Shown here piece by piece: positions 55,271 through 62,838 of a DNA stretch of 64,000 bases (position 1 is the first letter of the stretch; each line of letters begins with the position of its first letter). Origin of the DNA: JBJYIN01 sp046237015 (GTDB lineage Bacteria > Pseudomonadota > Gammaproteobacteria > Enterobacterales > Enterobacteriaceae); assembly GCF_046237015.1 (NCBI RefSeq), contig NZ_JBJYIN010000007.1, positions 62,001 to 126,000 on the forward strand, in the 5' to 3' direction. The position numbers and the translations under genes are program-made. Under the pieces are notes generated by a model that was not told the DNA's origin, made no database searches, and saw nothing but the letters and a program-made list of their open reading frames with translations.

Positions 55271-56280
55271 GGCTGGCTGTTCACAAAACTGGCGTCGATA
55301 ACTTGTGCCGCTGTTACCGGTTTAGGAATCAACCCTGCCGCAGACGCTGCATCCAGCACATGAGTGAAGGTTTGTTCAGCGAAACTGTGGCTAAGCACCG
55401 CTTTGTTTTCTGCCAGAGAGAAATACTTCACGCCGTCGAATGCCGTATTCAAATCAGCCGGCGTCGCGCCAACGGCTTTTGCTATCAGGGCGCGGTCCGC
55501 TTCCGTATTTGCCTGATAGTGACTGAGCGCCTCGTTCCAGCTTTTGATCAGGGCCGCGACCTGTCCTGGTTTTTCTTTCAAAACCGCGTCGCGAACGACA
55601 AAGACATCGCTGATCAGGCCAGGATCGGACGTCCCGCTATACAGCACCTTCAGCGTAGGATCTTGTTTTAACGCCGCAGAAATATAAGGTTCATACGTTA
55701 CGGCAGCGTCAACACGCTTAGCGATCAACGCGCTGCCGGCAGAATCCGCAGGCATGGGAACGGGAATGATATCGCTCCATTTCATTCCAGCGGAGGAGAC
55801 CGCGCTGTGCAGTAAAATGTCACTGGTGGCGCCTTCCTCAAAAGCAATCTGCTTGCCTTTCAAGTCATTTAGACTGGCGATATCGCGATTGACTAACAAA
55901 GCATCGGCACTTTCGCTTTGGTCCAATAACAAGACGACTTTAATGGGTAAGCCCGCTGAAACCATTGCCATAGCCGTATGCGTCGCGATACTGGCTCCGT
56001 CAATCTGACCGCTAGCTAATGCAACATTGACATCCTTATCTTCGGCAAAGTTAATGATGTCTACTTTGCTCATACCTTGTTTGGCGAAAATACCGTGAGC
56101 CTGAGCAACATGCCATTGACCATAGCCTAACCAGGGCTGAATACCCATTTTGAATGTGCCAGCTTCAGGTGTGGTTGCCGCCATTGCAGAGGTCGCTAGC
56201 AAGCCAGCACAGCAGGCCAATGCAATCTTAGTGGTGATCTTTTTAAATCGCTTTTTTTTAAGCTTCAGCAAAATTGACAT
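55267..56280 (-). CDS. TauA/SsuA-type periplasmic substrate-binding protein
   Basis: A 337-residue secreted binding protein: basic N-terminus (LKLKKKRFKKITTK), hydrophobic core ALACCAGLLATSAMA and cleavage likely before ATTPEAG near residue 35. The mature part begins FKMGIQPWLGYGQWHVAQAHG, the typical opening of NMT1/TauA-like proteins, and includes DLKGKQIAFEEGATSD. No sulfonate desulfonation gene (tauD, ssuD, ssuE) lies nearby, so sulfonates are only one option; nitrate, cyanate, pyrimidines or aromatic acids are others. A long gap with a perfect palindrome at 56427 precedes it. Confidence 0.88.
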   Translation of the reverse strand: MSILLKLKKKRFKKITTKIALACCAGLLATSAMAATTPEAGTFKMGIQPWLGYGQWHVAQAHGIFAKQGMSKVDIINFAEDKDVNVALASGQIDGASIATHTAMAMVSAGLPIKVVLLLDQSESADALLVNRDIASLNDLKGKQIAFEEGATSDILLHSAVSSAGMKWSDIIPVPMPADSAGSALIAKRVDAAVTYEPYISAALKQDPTLKVLYSGTSDPGLISDVFVVRDAVLKEKPGQVAALIKSWNEALSHYQANTEADRALIAKAVGATPADLNTAFDGVKYFSLAENKAVLSHSFAEQTFTHVLDAASAAGLIPKPVTAAQVIDASFVNSQP

Positions 56281-56426
56281 ATTTTTTCCTCTCTGGTGTC
56301 GTAATAAAAAAGTGAGGTGTGCTAAACGGTTCTGCGTCGGTCACTCTTTTCTGCAAGCACAACGGCAAATAGGGGACTGAGCCGTTGTGTTAAAAATAAC
56401 AATCGTGGTGTTCAAAAAAACAAGAG

Positions 56427-56444
56427 TAGGATATTGATATCCTA
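56427..56444. promoter_or_regulatory. Perfect 18-bp palindrome upstream of the TauA-like gene
   Basis: TAGGATAT (56427-56434) and ATATCCTA (56437-56444) are exact inverted repeats around TG, 147 bases before the binding-protein start. It looks like a dimeric regulator site; the regulator is not identifiable. Confidence 0.5.
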
Positions 56445-56512
56445 TGGTTTTAACCGGTTTATGATGAAAATATCACAATCGGGATTAATATTAATGACAA
56501 ATTTCACCTTCA

Positions 56513-56640
56513 TATACACTAAATAATTCGAGTTGCATGAAGGCGGCAAGCGAAGGAATCCCGATGAGCTTACTTGAGTAAGTGATTCGGGTGAGTGAGC
56601 GCAGCCAACGCACAAGCAACTTGAAGTATGACGGGTATAT
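56513..56640 (-). repeat. ERIC element, second copy (reverse orientation)
   Basis: About 128 bases matching the ERIC at 13526 on the opposite strand: ends TATACACTAAATAATTCGAG and CAACTTGAAGTATGACGGGTA, and the core TGAGCTTACTTGAGTAAGTG, though with CCCGAT in place of the CCCCAG usual in the core. It lies in the 616-base gap between divergent genes. The remainder of that gap (56641-56896) shows no gene. Confidence 0.92.
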
Positions 56641-56896
56641 CGTGTTTATCATTTAGCGTATTCAACGTCTCTGAATATCGGTAAGCGAGAGTCGCTACGG
56701 CTCAGGCGCTAAAGTAGGATAAGCCTATGCCGATGAATAAGTGGTAAAGCGCGAGGCTATGGCCTTTTCCTCTTTTCTGGCGACACGCTGGCGAGGGTGA
56801 AATACTGGCTGGGATCAACAAATGGTCGTGCAAGAAACTTTATTCTTCCTACCGTTACGGATATATCCGGTTCTAGATTAGTCACAGGAGAGTGAA

Positions 56897-57490
56897 ATGA
56901 GGAAAGGTGCAATAAAGCAGGGCGTTTGCGGCCTGCTGCTGGCGTTGCCGCTATGCGGTCTGGCAGAGACGGGCAACCCTGATTTGATCGCAGGTTACAC
57001 TTCACAGGATTTGGCTTCGGTATTGCCTGCGAAAGTATTCACCATGGTGAAACGGGATGTCGCCGTTGATGCGCAAAATCACTCGGTGCAAACGGAATAT
57101 ATGGATAGTGCCGCCAATAATAAAGCGTTGGTGACACTCTATACGTTGCCGCCCAGTAAAGAAGGCAAAATACCAATCGCTTCAAGCGACAGCGATCTCG
57201 AACTTGTTATCACTAGCACAGAAAAAGAAATGCTGCGCCAGCGGATCCGGCCCGATAAGCGAGATATTCAGGTTGATGGCGCGACCAAATTTCGTTGTTT
57301 GCAGAGCGTGTTGAATAATAAGGTGATGCATTCACTTTGTTCTATGCTTGTCAAAGGGCGAGTATTGGAAATTCAGGCGATTAACACACTGGATCCGACA
57401 TCCGGTACTGATGCACTGCAAAAAATAACGGATCAGCAAAACGCGATGATGGTGGAAATAGGAAAAGCGCTACTGGCGTTGAAGAAATAG
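56897..57490 (+). CDS. Secreted hypothetical protein
   Basis: A 197-residue protein with AGGAG upstream of its ATG and a clear signal peptide (GVCGLLLALPLCGLA, cleavage before ETGNPD near residue 24). The mature part has no recognised domain. It contains a cysteine pair (KFRCLQSVLNNKVMHSLCSML, Cys about 135 and 148), likely a periplasmic disulfide, and a C-terminal helix DQQNAMMVEIGKALLAL. The stretch SSDSDLELVITSTEKEMLRQ suggests an alpha/beta sandwich. A strong terminator 52 bases after the stop makes it a single-gene unit. Function unknown. Confidence 0.78.
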   Translation: MRKGAIKQGVCGLLLALPLCGLAETGNPDLIAGYTSQDLASVLPAKVFTMVKRDVAVDAQNHSVQTEYMDSAANNKALVTLYTLPPSKEGKIPIASSDSDLELVITSTEKEMLRQRIRPDKRDIQVDGATKFRCLQSVLNNKVMHSLCSMLVKGRVLEIQAINTLDPTSGTDALQKITDQQNAMMVEIGKALLALKK

Positions 57491-57542
57491 TCAACTCGAT
57501 GATGTTGTTGTCTTCACAACCGTTTGCCGCTAATGAAATGAG

Positions 57543-57570
57543 AAGGTTACTGCCATCAGTAACCTTTTTT
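57543..57570 (+). terminator. Rho-independent terminator after the secreted hypothetical
   Basis: A perfect 10-bp stem, AAGGTTACTG (57543-57552) with CAGTAACCTT (57557-57566), closes CCAT and leads into TTTT. Confidence 0.9.
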
Positions 57571-57666
57571 GCGGACGGTTGTGGAGTGAACAGCGATGTT
57601 TTTTATGGCGCGTTTGCCAGCGCAGTTCGAGAAACTGGAACGGTTGGTTCAAGCATAACGCCAGCA

Positions 57667-58260
57667 TCAGTCGGTTGCTCGTAATCCTCCCGCCAAAAGC
57701 GTAAATGCCTCAATGACTTTTGGCAGCGTCGCCTGCGGTTCTTCACTTGCGGCTACCCACAAGGCAGCATTGAGTGCGGCACCGTTTAACAGTCGTGATG
57801 CTGCTTCTACATCTACAGGTTTGAGAACACCCGTTTCTACCATTTCAGCCACTGCATGGCGGGTTGCATCCAGACAGGTGTTCTGGCTTGGCCAACGAGA
57901 CGGATCGCCGAGAAATGCAGGGCCGTCCAGCAACACGATGCGCTGAATTTCCGGATCGAGTGCCATCTCAATATAAGCGATACCTTCAGAGAGTAATCGC
58001 TCCCAACTGTCTTTGGACGATTTTGCTCGCGCTTTGGCTCGCTGTGCCATCTCACCGTCAACCTGTGCAACAACTTCGGCCAACAACCCCCGCTTGTCCC
58101 CAAAATTGTGATAGAGCGCCCCTCGGGTTAGCCCAACACTGGCGGTTAACTCATCCATTGAGGCGGCGGCAAATCCTTTTTCAGCAAAGGCTTTACGTGC
58201 CGCAGAGATGAGTTTAGCCCGGTTTTCTTCCATTGTTTCAGCTCGACGTTTTGCAGCCAT
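57667..58260 (-). CDS. TetR family transcriptional regulator
   Basis: A 197-residue regulator starting MAAKRRAET at 58260, with GGAGGG just upstream; a longer frame to 58296 would run into the operator palindrome. The TetR helix-turn-helix is AKLISAARKAFAEKGFAAAS followed by MDELTASVGLTRGALYHNFGDKRGLL (split near residue 32-58). The C-terminal ligand domain is ordinary in length. It diverges from a RidA-family gene over a cluster of GTATGTCA half-sites (58288-58335), so it very likely represses both genes. Confidence 0.92.
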   Translation of the reverse strand: MAAKRRAETMEENRAKLISAARKAFAEKGFAAASMDELTASVGLTRGALYHNFGDKRGLLAEVVAQVDGEMAQRAKARAKSSKDSWERLLSEGIAYIEMALDPEIQRIVLLDGPAFLGDPSRWPSQNTCLDATRHAVAEMVETGVLKPVDVEAASRLLNGAALNAALWVAASEEPQATLPKVIEAFTLLAGGLRATD

Positions 58261-58287
58261 GAACCCTCCGGTATTCAAATACGGTTC

Positions 58288-58335
58288 GTATGTCATTTGA
58301 CATACACTTCGTATGTGTGTTTAATTTGACATACG
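58288..58335. promoter_or_regulatory. TetR operator cluster and ridA-side promoter
   Basis: GTATGTCA-TT-TGACATAC (58288-58305) is a perfect 18-bp palindrome. The same half-site recurs: CATAC-ACTTC-GTATG (58301-58315), and CGTATGT (58310-58316) facing ACATACG (58329-58335). Two TTGACA hexamers, at 58297 and 58326, are embedded in these repeats and could be -35 boxes; the second faces the RidA gene. Confidence 0.75.
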
Positions 58336-58406
58336 TCGTGTATATTAAATTAATTATGCACGTTGCGCATCCTTACCCGAATTTACCTCCATGAGAAGGG
58401 CATTTT

Positions 58407-58820
58407 ATGATTCAACGTGAACCTATTTTTCCCGCCAATCGGCATGCGTTATATGAGGAACATGGCTATTCCGCAGGTATTCGCTCCGGCGATTTGTTGT
58501 TTGTTTCAGGACAAGTAGGAAGCCGTGCTGATGGTACGCCAGAACCTGACTTCGCCGCGCAGGTCAGATTGGCTTTTACCAATCTGCAAGCAACGTTAGC
58601 CGCCGCCGGTTGTACTCTTGACGATCTTATTGACGTAACGACATTCCACACCGACCCTGAAAATCAATTTGGTGTGATTATGGATGTGAAAAAGGTGGTA
58701 TTTCCTTGCGCACCGTATCCAAACTGGACGGCAATCGGTGTGAATTGGCTGGCGGGATTTGATTTTGAAATCAAAGTGGTGGCCCGCATTCCTGCTACTC
58801 AATCTATTGAAGCAAATTGA
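58407..58820 (+). CDS. RidA/YjgF/YER057c family protein
   Basis: A 137-residue small protein of the RidA superfamily, whose archetype hydrolyses reactive enamine/imine intermediates. The family signature is present as GDLLFVSGQVGSRADG near residue 30 and the NLQATLAAAGCTLDDLIDVT helix-turn near 64. The catalytic Arg of true RidA (in the R-x-A-v-G-v-x-x-L stretch) is replaced: the corresponding segment here is YPNWTAIGVNWL, so it belongs to one of the Rid1-7-like subgroups with unknown activity. It is the probable target of the divergent TetR regulator. Confidence 0.86.
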   Translation: MIQREPIFPANRHALYEEHGYSAGIRSGDLLFVSGQVGSRADGTPEPDFAAQVRLAFTNLQATLAAAGCTLDDLIDVTTFHTDPENQFGVIMDVKKVVFPCAPYPNWTAIGVNWLAGFDFEIKVVARIPATQSIEAN

Positions 58821-58856
58821 GCTTTCTGAACGTCAAGATACGGGCGTAGAGGTTTG

Positions 58857-58896
58857 CCGCGAATTATTCATTCCCAGTTAAATGAATAATTCGCGG
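58857..58896. terminator. Perfect 16-bp inverted repeat between convergent genes
   Basis: CCGCGAATTATTCATT (58857-58872) and AATGAATAATTCGCGG (58881-58896) pair fully over CCCAGTTA. It lies between the RidA gene and a leftward gene. There is no separate T-run, but the long stem could end transcription from both sides. Confidence 0.65.
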
Positions 58897-58908
58897 TAGG
58901 GGATGGAC

Positions 58909-59532
58909 TCAATCTTCCCAATAGAACAGTGCATCGAACTGAGTGAAACCGCGAGCGTTGAGTACGGTTGGTACATGCGTTCCTGTAGGCAAGGATGCGG
59001 TTAATTGTCCCTTATAAATACGGGTAAGCCCACATTGTTCAAGTACAGACTGAACGTGTTGACTTAATTTAATGACAGCGGGTGTTTCCAGTTTGTCGAC
59101 TCGCTCCAGATCAGGAAGTGGTTGATAGCCTCCTTTAGAATGCCAGTGCTTATCACTCTCCATAAAAACAAAATAGGGCGACAGGCGACTCAACAAGACC
59201 GTTAGCCCAATGTGTTCTTCACCATAACCAACGGGTCGTTTGACATTAAAATCTGGCGTGTTTCTATAAAACCAGGTGTCAATAAAAGAGGCGTAACCAG
59301 AGCCATAATGATTCCATTCAATCCTTGACTGGGTATTGGTCAGGCGCATGACCTGCGCGCAAACGCTTTTTAAGTGTTTCTCGATGAGTTGTTCATCATT
59401 GCTCACCCACGGATATTCATCAGAAATACATTGTGGCACGGGCTGTAAAAGCATAGTGATCTCGTGCTGGGAGAGCAGTGGTGGGGCAATGTCATTTTTT
59501 TTATTGTCATTCTTTTTGTTATTGCGAGCCAT
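58909..59532 (-). CDS. Hypothetical protein with a basic Asn/Lys-rich N-terminus
   Basis: A 207-residue cytoplasmic protein I do not recognise. The N-terminus is MARNNKKNDNKKNDIAPP, low in complexity. The body is rich in Trp, Tyr and His (IEWNHYGSGYASFIDTWFY, YGEEHIGLTVLLSRLSPYF, HWHSKGGYQPLP), and the C-terminus ends FTQFDALFYWED. AGGA lies very close to the ATG, so a slightly later start is possible, although none has a better signal. The aromatic-rich single-domain appearance resembles immunity-type proteins, but there is no toxin gene nearby. Function unknown. Confidence 0.72.
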   Translation of the reverse strand: MARNNKKNDNKKNDIAPPLLSQHEITMLLQPVPQCISDEYPWVSNDEQLIEKHLKSVCAQVMRLTNTQSRIEWNHYGSGYASFIDTWFYRNTPDFNVKRPVGYGEEHIGLTVLLSRLSPYFVFMESDKHWHSKGGYQPLPDLERVDKLETPAVIKLSQHVQSVLEQCGLTRIYKGQLTASLPTGTHVPTVLNARGFTQFDALFYWED

Positions 59533-59652
59533 TTCATTTCCTGAGATTCATCGCTGGCGCATGGTGGAAAATAGACTACCTTCGGTGAAGGATTCACTCA
59601 TTTCAGAGAGATATATTACCGTATTTTATACCCGGTGGGGTTTGCTGGCTTT

Positions 59653-60117
59653 TTAACGGATAGGAAGTTCCGTTGTTTGTTTAATGGTTTGCATTGGGAG
59701 TTCGGTCTTAATGCTTTGTACTCCTTTAATTCGCGCCAGGTGTTTTATTTGAAATTGCCGATAGGCATTAAGGTCGGCGGCAACGACGCGCAGGATAAAG
59801 TCACAGTCGCCGACCATGAGGTGACACTCAACCACTTCAGGGAGCCTTGCGACCTCACGGCAAAAATGTTCAACCGTTTCTTCACCCTGGCTTTCCAACC
59901 AGATGCGAACAAAAACAGTTAGGTTTAGCCCCATCGCCGGAGGGTTCAAAATAGCCACATAACGATCGATAGCTCCGCTGTCTTCCAGGTTTTTTACGCG
60001 GCGGAGGCAGGGTGAAGGGGATAAGCCCACTTTCTCAGCCAGAATATTGTTCGGGATGCGGCCATCTTTTTGTAATTCTCGTAAAATACGGTTATCGATT
60101 TCGTCCATTAATGTCAT
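59653..60117 (-). CDS. Lrp/AsnC family transcriptional regulator
   Basis: A 154-residue regulator with an N-terminal helix-turn-helix (IDNRILRELQKDGRIPNNIL then AEKVGLSPSPCLRRVKNLE) and a C-terminal RAM amino-acid-binding domain (VECHLMVGDCDFILRVVA near residue 95). It diverges from azlCD across 192 bases. This matches other bacteria where an Lrp-like protein controls the branched-chain amino-acid exporter, so control by leucine or a similar amino acid is inferred. A later start at 60108 (MDEIDNRIL) is possible. Confidence 0.92.
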   Translation of the reverse strand: MTLMDEIDNRILRELQKDGRIPNNILAEKVGLSPSPCLRRVKNLEDSGAIDRYVAILNPPAMGLNLTVFVRIWLESQGEETVEHFCREVARLPEVVECHLMVGDCDFILRVVAADLNAYRQFQIKHLARIKGVQSIKTELPMQTIKQTTELPIR

Positions 60118-60309
60118 CCATTGATTGCCTGATGGGATTTTTTTTCAGTTCAGTATGCGGCAAAATTCAAAAAAAAGCATTTGGCTGATAATTTCAACGG
60201 AATGTGAAATGATGAAATCTGATGCCAATTTAACTGATTTTAATAACTAACTCGCCCCCAAATTCTAACAGCGAAAATTTATAATACTCCGCTCAAAAAA
60301 GGAGAATTT

Positions 60310-61041
60310 ATGTTTCGCGATTTCGCATTTTCTTTTGCCGGTCCCTCTGCTAATGAATTCAACAGAGGGGTTCTTGCGGCGGTTCCTGTGATGATTGGAT
60401 TTATTCCGTTTGGTTTGTTATTGGGGACGCAAGCGGTGCAGAAGGGATTCTCTGTGTCGGAACTGGTATTGATGACGGGGTTGAATTTTGGTGGTGGTTC
60501 CGAGTTTGCCGCGTTATCACTTTGGACATCGCCGCCGCATGTCCTGACTATCGTCTTTGTCAGCCTGTTGGTGAACAGCCGTCATCTTCTTATGGGCGCA
60601 TCGCTTGCGCCTTATCTTGCTCACCTTCCACGTCGTCATGCGCTGCTGGCGCTGTTTTTTATGTGTGATGAAAGTTGGGCAATGAGCATTGCCGATGTTG
60701 CAAAACGCCGTCAGCAGGGCTTATCGGCTTTTAGCATGGCGTACTACGCCGGTGTGGCATTGTCGCTGTGGCTAATTTGGATCATATCAACGGGAACGGG
60801 CGTGATGGTGGGGCCAATGCTCGGAGACGTCACCATGTGGGGATTCGACATGGCTTTCCCTGCCGTTTTCCTGGTGCTGCTGAAAGGAATGTGGCGAGGG
60901 TTTATACCAGCGATCCCCTGGCTGGTTAGTCTTGTGAGCGCTGCGGCAACATACCGTTTTTGTCCCGGTGCGGCCTATGTTCCCGTCGGTGCGACAATGG
61001 GGCTTTTCACCATATTGTTGATGAACAGGAAAGCATCGTGA
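60310..61041 (+). CDS. azlC: Branched-chain amino-acid exporter large subunit
   Basis: A 243-residue membrane protein of the AzlC/YgaZ family, which with a small AzlD/YgaH partner exports valine and related amino acids or analogues. Family landmarks are AAVPVMIGFIPFGLLLGTQA near residue 25 and the GGGSEFAALSLW and NSRHLLMGASLAP segments (60-100). GGAG precedes the ATG. The stop overlaps the GTG start of azlD (GTGA at 61038-61041), so the two subunits are translationally coupled. Confidence 0.91.
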   Translation: MFRDFAFSFAGPSANEFNRGVLAAVPVMIGFIPFGLLLGTQAVQKGFSVSELVLMTGLNFGGGSEFAALSLWTSPPHVLTIVFVSLLVNSRHLLMGASLAPYLAHLPRRHALLALFFMCDESWAMSIADVAKRRQQGLSAFSMAYYAGVALSLWLIWIISTGTGVMVGPMLGDVTMWGFDMAFPAVFLVLLKGMWRGFIPAIPWLVSLVSAAATYRFCPGAAYVPVGATMGLFTILLMNRKAS

Positions 61042-61331
61042 GTCTAACATTACTGACCATTCTACTGATGGCTCTCACAACCTATCTGACCCGTATTACG
61101 GGTTATGCGCTGCTGCATGGCAGGCAACTCGGGCCTCGTTTAAAAGCGGTGATAGAGGCAGCTCCCGGCTGTGTACTGATCACAGTTATTGCCCCGCATT
61201 TTGCGACGACTGAACTCGCCGACCAACTGGCATTACTCATTGCTCTGTTAGCCGCGATGCGGTTTTCACTACTGCCCGTCGTAGTCATCAGCGTACTGGC
61301 AACCGCGTTTTTACGCTATCTGTTGTCATGA
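61038..61331 (+). CDS. azlD: Branched-chain amino-acid exporter small subunit
   Basis: A 97-residue membrane protein with three to four hydrophobic segments, beginning at GTG 61038 inside the end of azlC. The segment LMALTTYLTRITGYALL and RLKAVIEAAPGCVLITVIAP match AzlD/YgaH proteins, which also commonly start at a codon overlapping azlC. A start at the first ATG would remove the first helix, so the GTG is favoured. It completes the two-subunit exporter under the divergent Lrp-type regulator. Confidence 0.9.
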   Translation: MSLTLLTILLMALTTYLTRITGYALLHGRQLGPRLKAVIEAAPGCVLITVIAPHFATTELADQLALLIALLAAMRFSLLPVVVISVLATAFLRYLLS

Positions 61332-61417
61332 CAGACTCATACAACACAGCTCGCTGACAAAAATACCGGATAGAACAATACAGAGAATAAGAAGAATGGA
61401 ATAAAAGGATAAGGGAA

Positions 61418-61443
61418 AGGCTGGTCCAGTCTTGTACCAGCCT
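61418..61443 (-). terminator. Terminator of the leftward hypothetical gene
   Basis: AGGCTGGT (61418-61425) pairs with ACCAGCCT (61436-61443). Read leftward it follows the stop at 61462 by about 20 bases and is followed by a pyrimidine-rich tail (TTCCCTTATCCTTTT on that strand). Confidence 0.65.
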
Positions 61444-61461
61444 GAGTCTTGCTATTTCTGT

Positions 61462-61941
61462 TTACGGTGCTCGTTCGGCGTTACGACGCTGAGCATCGAA
61501 TTGAATACCTGCGACGCTGTCCGGTAGTTTCTTTGGCGCAAGTTTAGTGTGGTAGTAAATATAATATTTCTTCAATGCCGCAGCATTCTGTGTACCGGCA
61601 TCCCCTAATCTCTGGTTAGCCAACTGCGCGATAGCGGCTACTTTAGAAGAATCGACCGAAGCCGGTTCGCGGTTGGCGAGGATGTCCAATAATTCCGGTT
61701 CAATGGTGATCGGCTTAGGGGCCGATGCAGCACGCTCGGCTTCCAGTTGAGCGTTAATGCTGTTACCGCGGATCATCCAGATCGCAACCACCGTACTTAA
61801 TAGCACGAGAGAGAGACCGATGTGGAGCAATGATTTTTTCAGGCTACCTTTCCTGAAGTAGAACCAATAGAAGAACATCAGCATTGCAATAATGAAGTAG
61901 ATGCCAATGGCACCACCGAGCAATTCAAGTACAGTTTCCAT
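61462..61941 (-). CDS. Hypothetical two-helix membrane protein
   Basis: A 159-residue protein with two N-terminal hydrophobic segments (GGAIGIYFIIAMLMFFYWFYF and LLHIGLSLVLLSTVVAIWMI, residues about 8-60), then a soluble C-terminal part rich in Ala, Lys and Gln. The soluble part has helix-like stretches such as VAAIAQLANQRLGDAGTQNA and KKYYIYYHTKLAPKK. No known domain is recognised. The AAGGA before the ATG is rather far away (14 bases), so expression is probably modest. The gene is a single unit with its own terminator. Confidence 0.75.
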   Translation of the reverse strand: METVLELLGGAIGIYFIIAMLMFFYWFYFRKGSLKKSLLHIGLSLVLLSTVVAIWMIRGNSINAQLEAERAASAPKPITIEPELLDILANREPASVDSSKVAAIAQLANQRLGDAGTQNAAALKKYYIYYHTKLAPKKLPDSVAGIQFDAQRRNAERAP

Positions 61942-62184
61942 AATTTAGTACAGATCCTTTATGTCGATAACGGGCCGCAATTATACGGTCGGAAAGCATT
62001 CTAGGGGGCGACTGATTCTCCTGCAAGTAGTGTTTTATCAGCGTTCGGTTATAACTTATTGCCGAAAAGAATAGTTATCGGGGTGGAGGAACCGATATTT
62101 TCTTTTGGTCGAGAAAAATGCTTCTCATCATCAGGCTAATTGATACATCATGAGAAAATCTACGCATTATCAGGGAATAGAATA

Positions 62185-62790
62185 ATGACGCTTTATCAGA
62201 TAAAGCCTGCTTTTCAGGCGCTTTTGCGCCCATTGATGTTCTGGTTGTATCAACAACGTGTTACCGCCAATCACATTACTCTCGCTGCTATGGCACTTTC
62301 CTTTATCACTGGCGCGGTGTTGATCCTTTTCCCTTATCCTGGTTTCTTCGCACTCTTGCCTGTCGTGTTGTTTTTACGTATGGCGCTCAATGCGCTGGAT
62401 GGCATGTTGGCGCGTGAGTGCAACCAAAAATCACGCCTGGGGGCTATTCTCAATGAGACTGGCGATGTGCTCTCCGATGTCGCACTCTATCTACCTTTTA
62501 TGTTGCTTGAGCACAGTAATCCGTTGTTGGTATTGGCGATGCTGTTCTGTGCCGTCATGTCGGAGTTCTGCGGTGTGCTGGCGCAAACCATTAATGGCGT
62601 ACGAAGTTATGCCGGCCCGATGGGAAAAAGCGATAGGGCACTGGTATTGGGTACCTGGGGATTGGTACTGGCGATCTGGCCATCGCTGGTACAATGGAAT
62701 AACGTTGTATGGGGGATCGTAATCGTGTTGTTGCTGTGGACGGTCTTCAATCGTTGTCGTAGCGCATTATGTGACGAGGGGGCGAAATAA
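62185..62790 (+). CDS. ynbA: CDP-alcohol phosphatidyltransferase family protein
   Basis: A 201-residue membrane enzyme of the CDP-alcohol phosphatidyltransferase superfamily, the same length as E. coli YnbA. The superfamily motif is seen as NALDGMLARE (near residue 69) and RLGAILNETGDVLSD, but two of its usual four Asp positions are Asn (the first of NxxDG and the residue after GAIL), so the metal site differs from classic phospholipid synthases. The remaining Asp residues are intact. The start MTLYQIKPAF at 62185 is the family N-terminus; an in-frame extension to 62140 is less likely. It is followed after 48 bases by a ynbC-like gene. Confidence 0.88.
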   Translation: MTLYQIKPAFQALLRPLMFWLYQQRVTANHITLAAMALSFITGAVLILFPYPGFFALLPVVLFLRMALNALDGMLARECNQKSRLGAILNETGDVLSDVALYLPFMLLEHSNPLLVLAMLFCAVMSEFCGVLAQTINGVRSYAGPMGKSDRALVLGTWGLVLAIWPSLVQWNNVVWGIVIVLLLWTVFNRCRSALCDEGAK

Positions 62791-62838
62791 TGCTACCCAG
62801 TTTCTTTTTCGCAAGCAAAACAACAGGGAATCATCTTC

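Noticed and set aside
56452..56459. AACCGGTT upstream of the TauA-like gene as an AscG operator
   Set aside because: Eight bases alone are expected by chance, and no sugar gene is near.
57499..57684. Possible 61-codon gene after the secreted hypothetical
   Set aside because: It runs through a near-perfect terminator hairpin (57543-57570) and has no ribosome-binding site.
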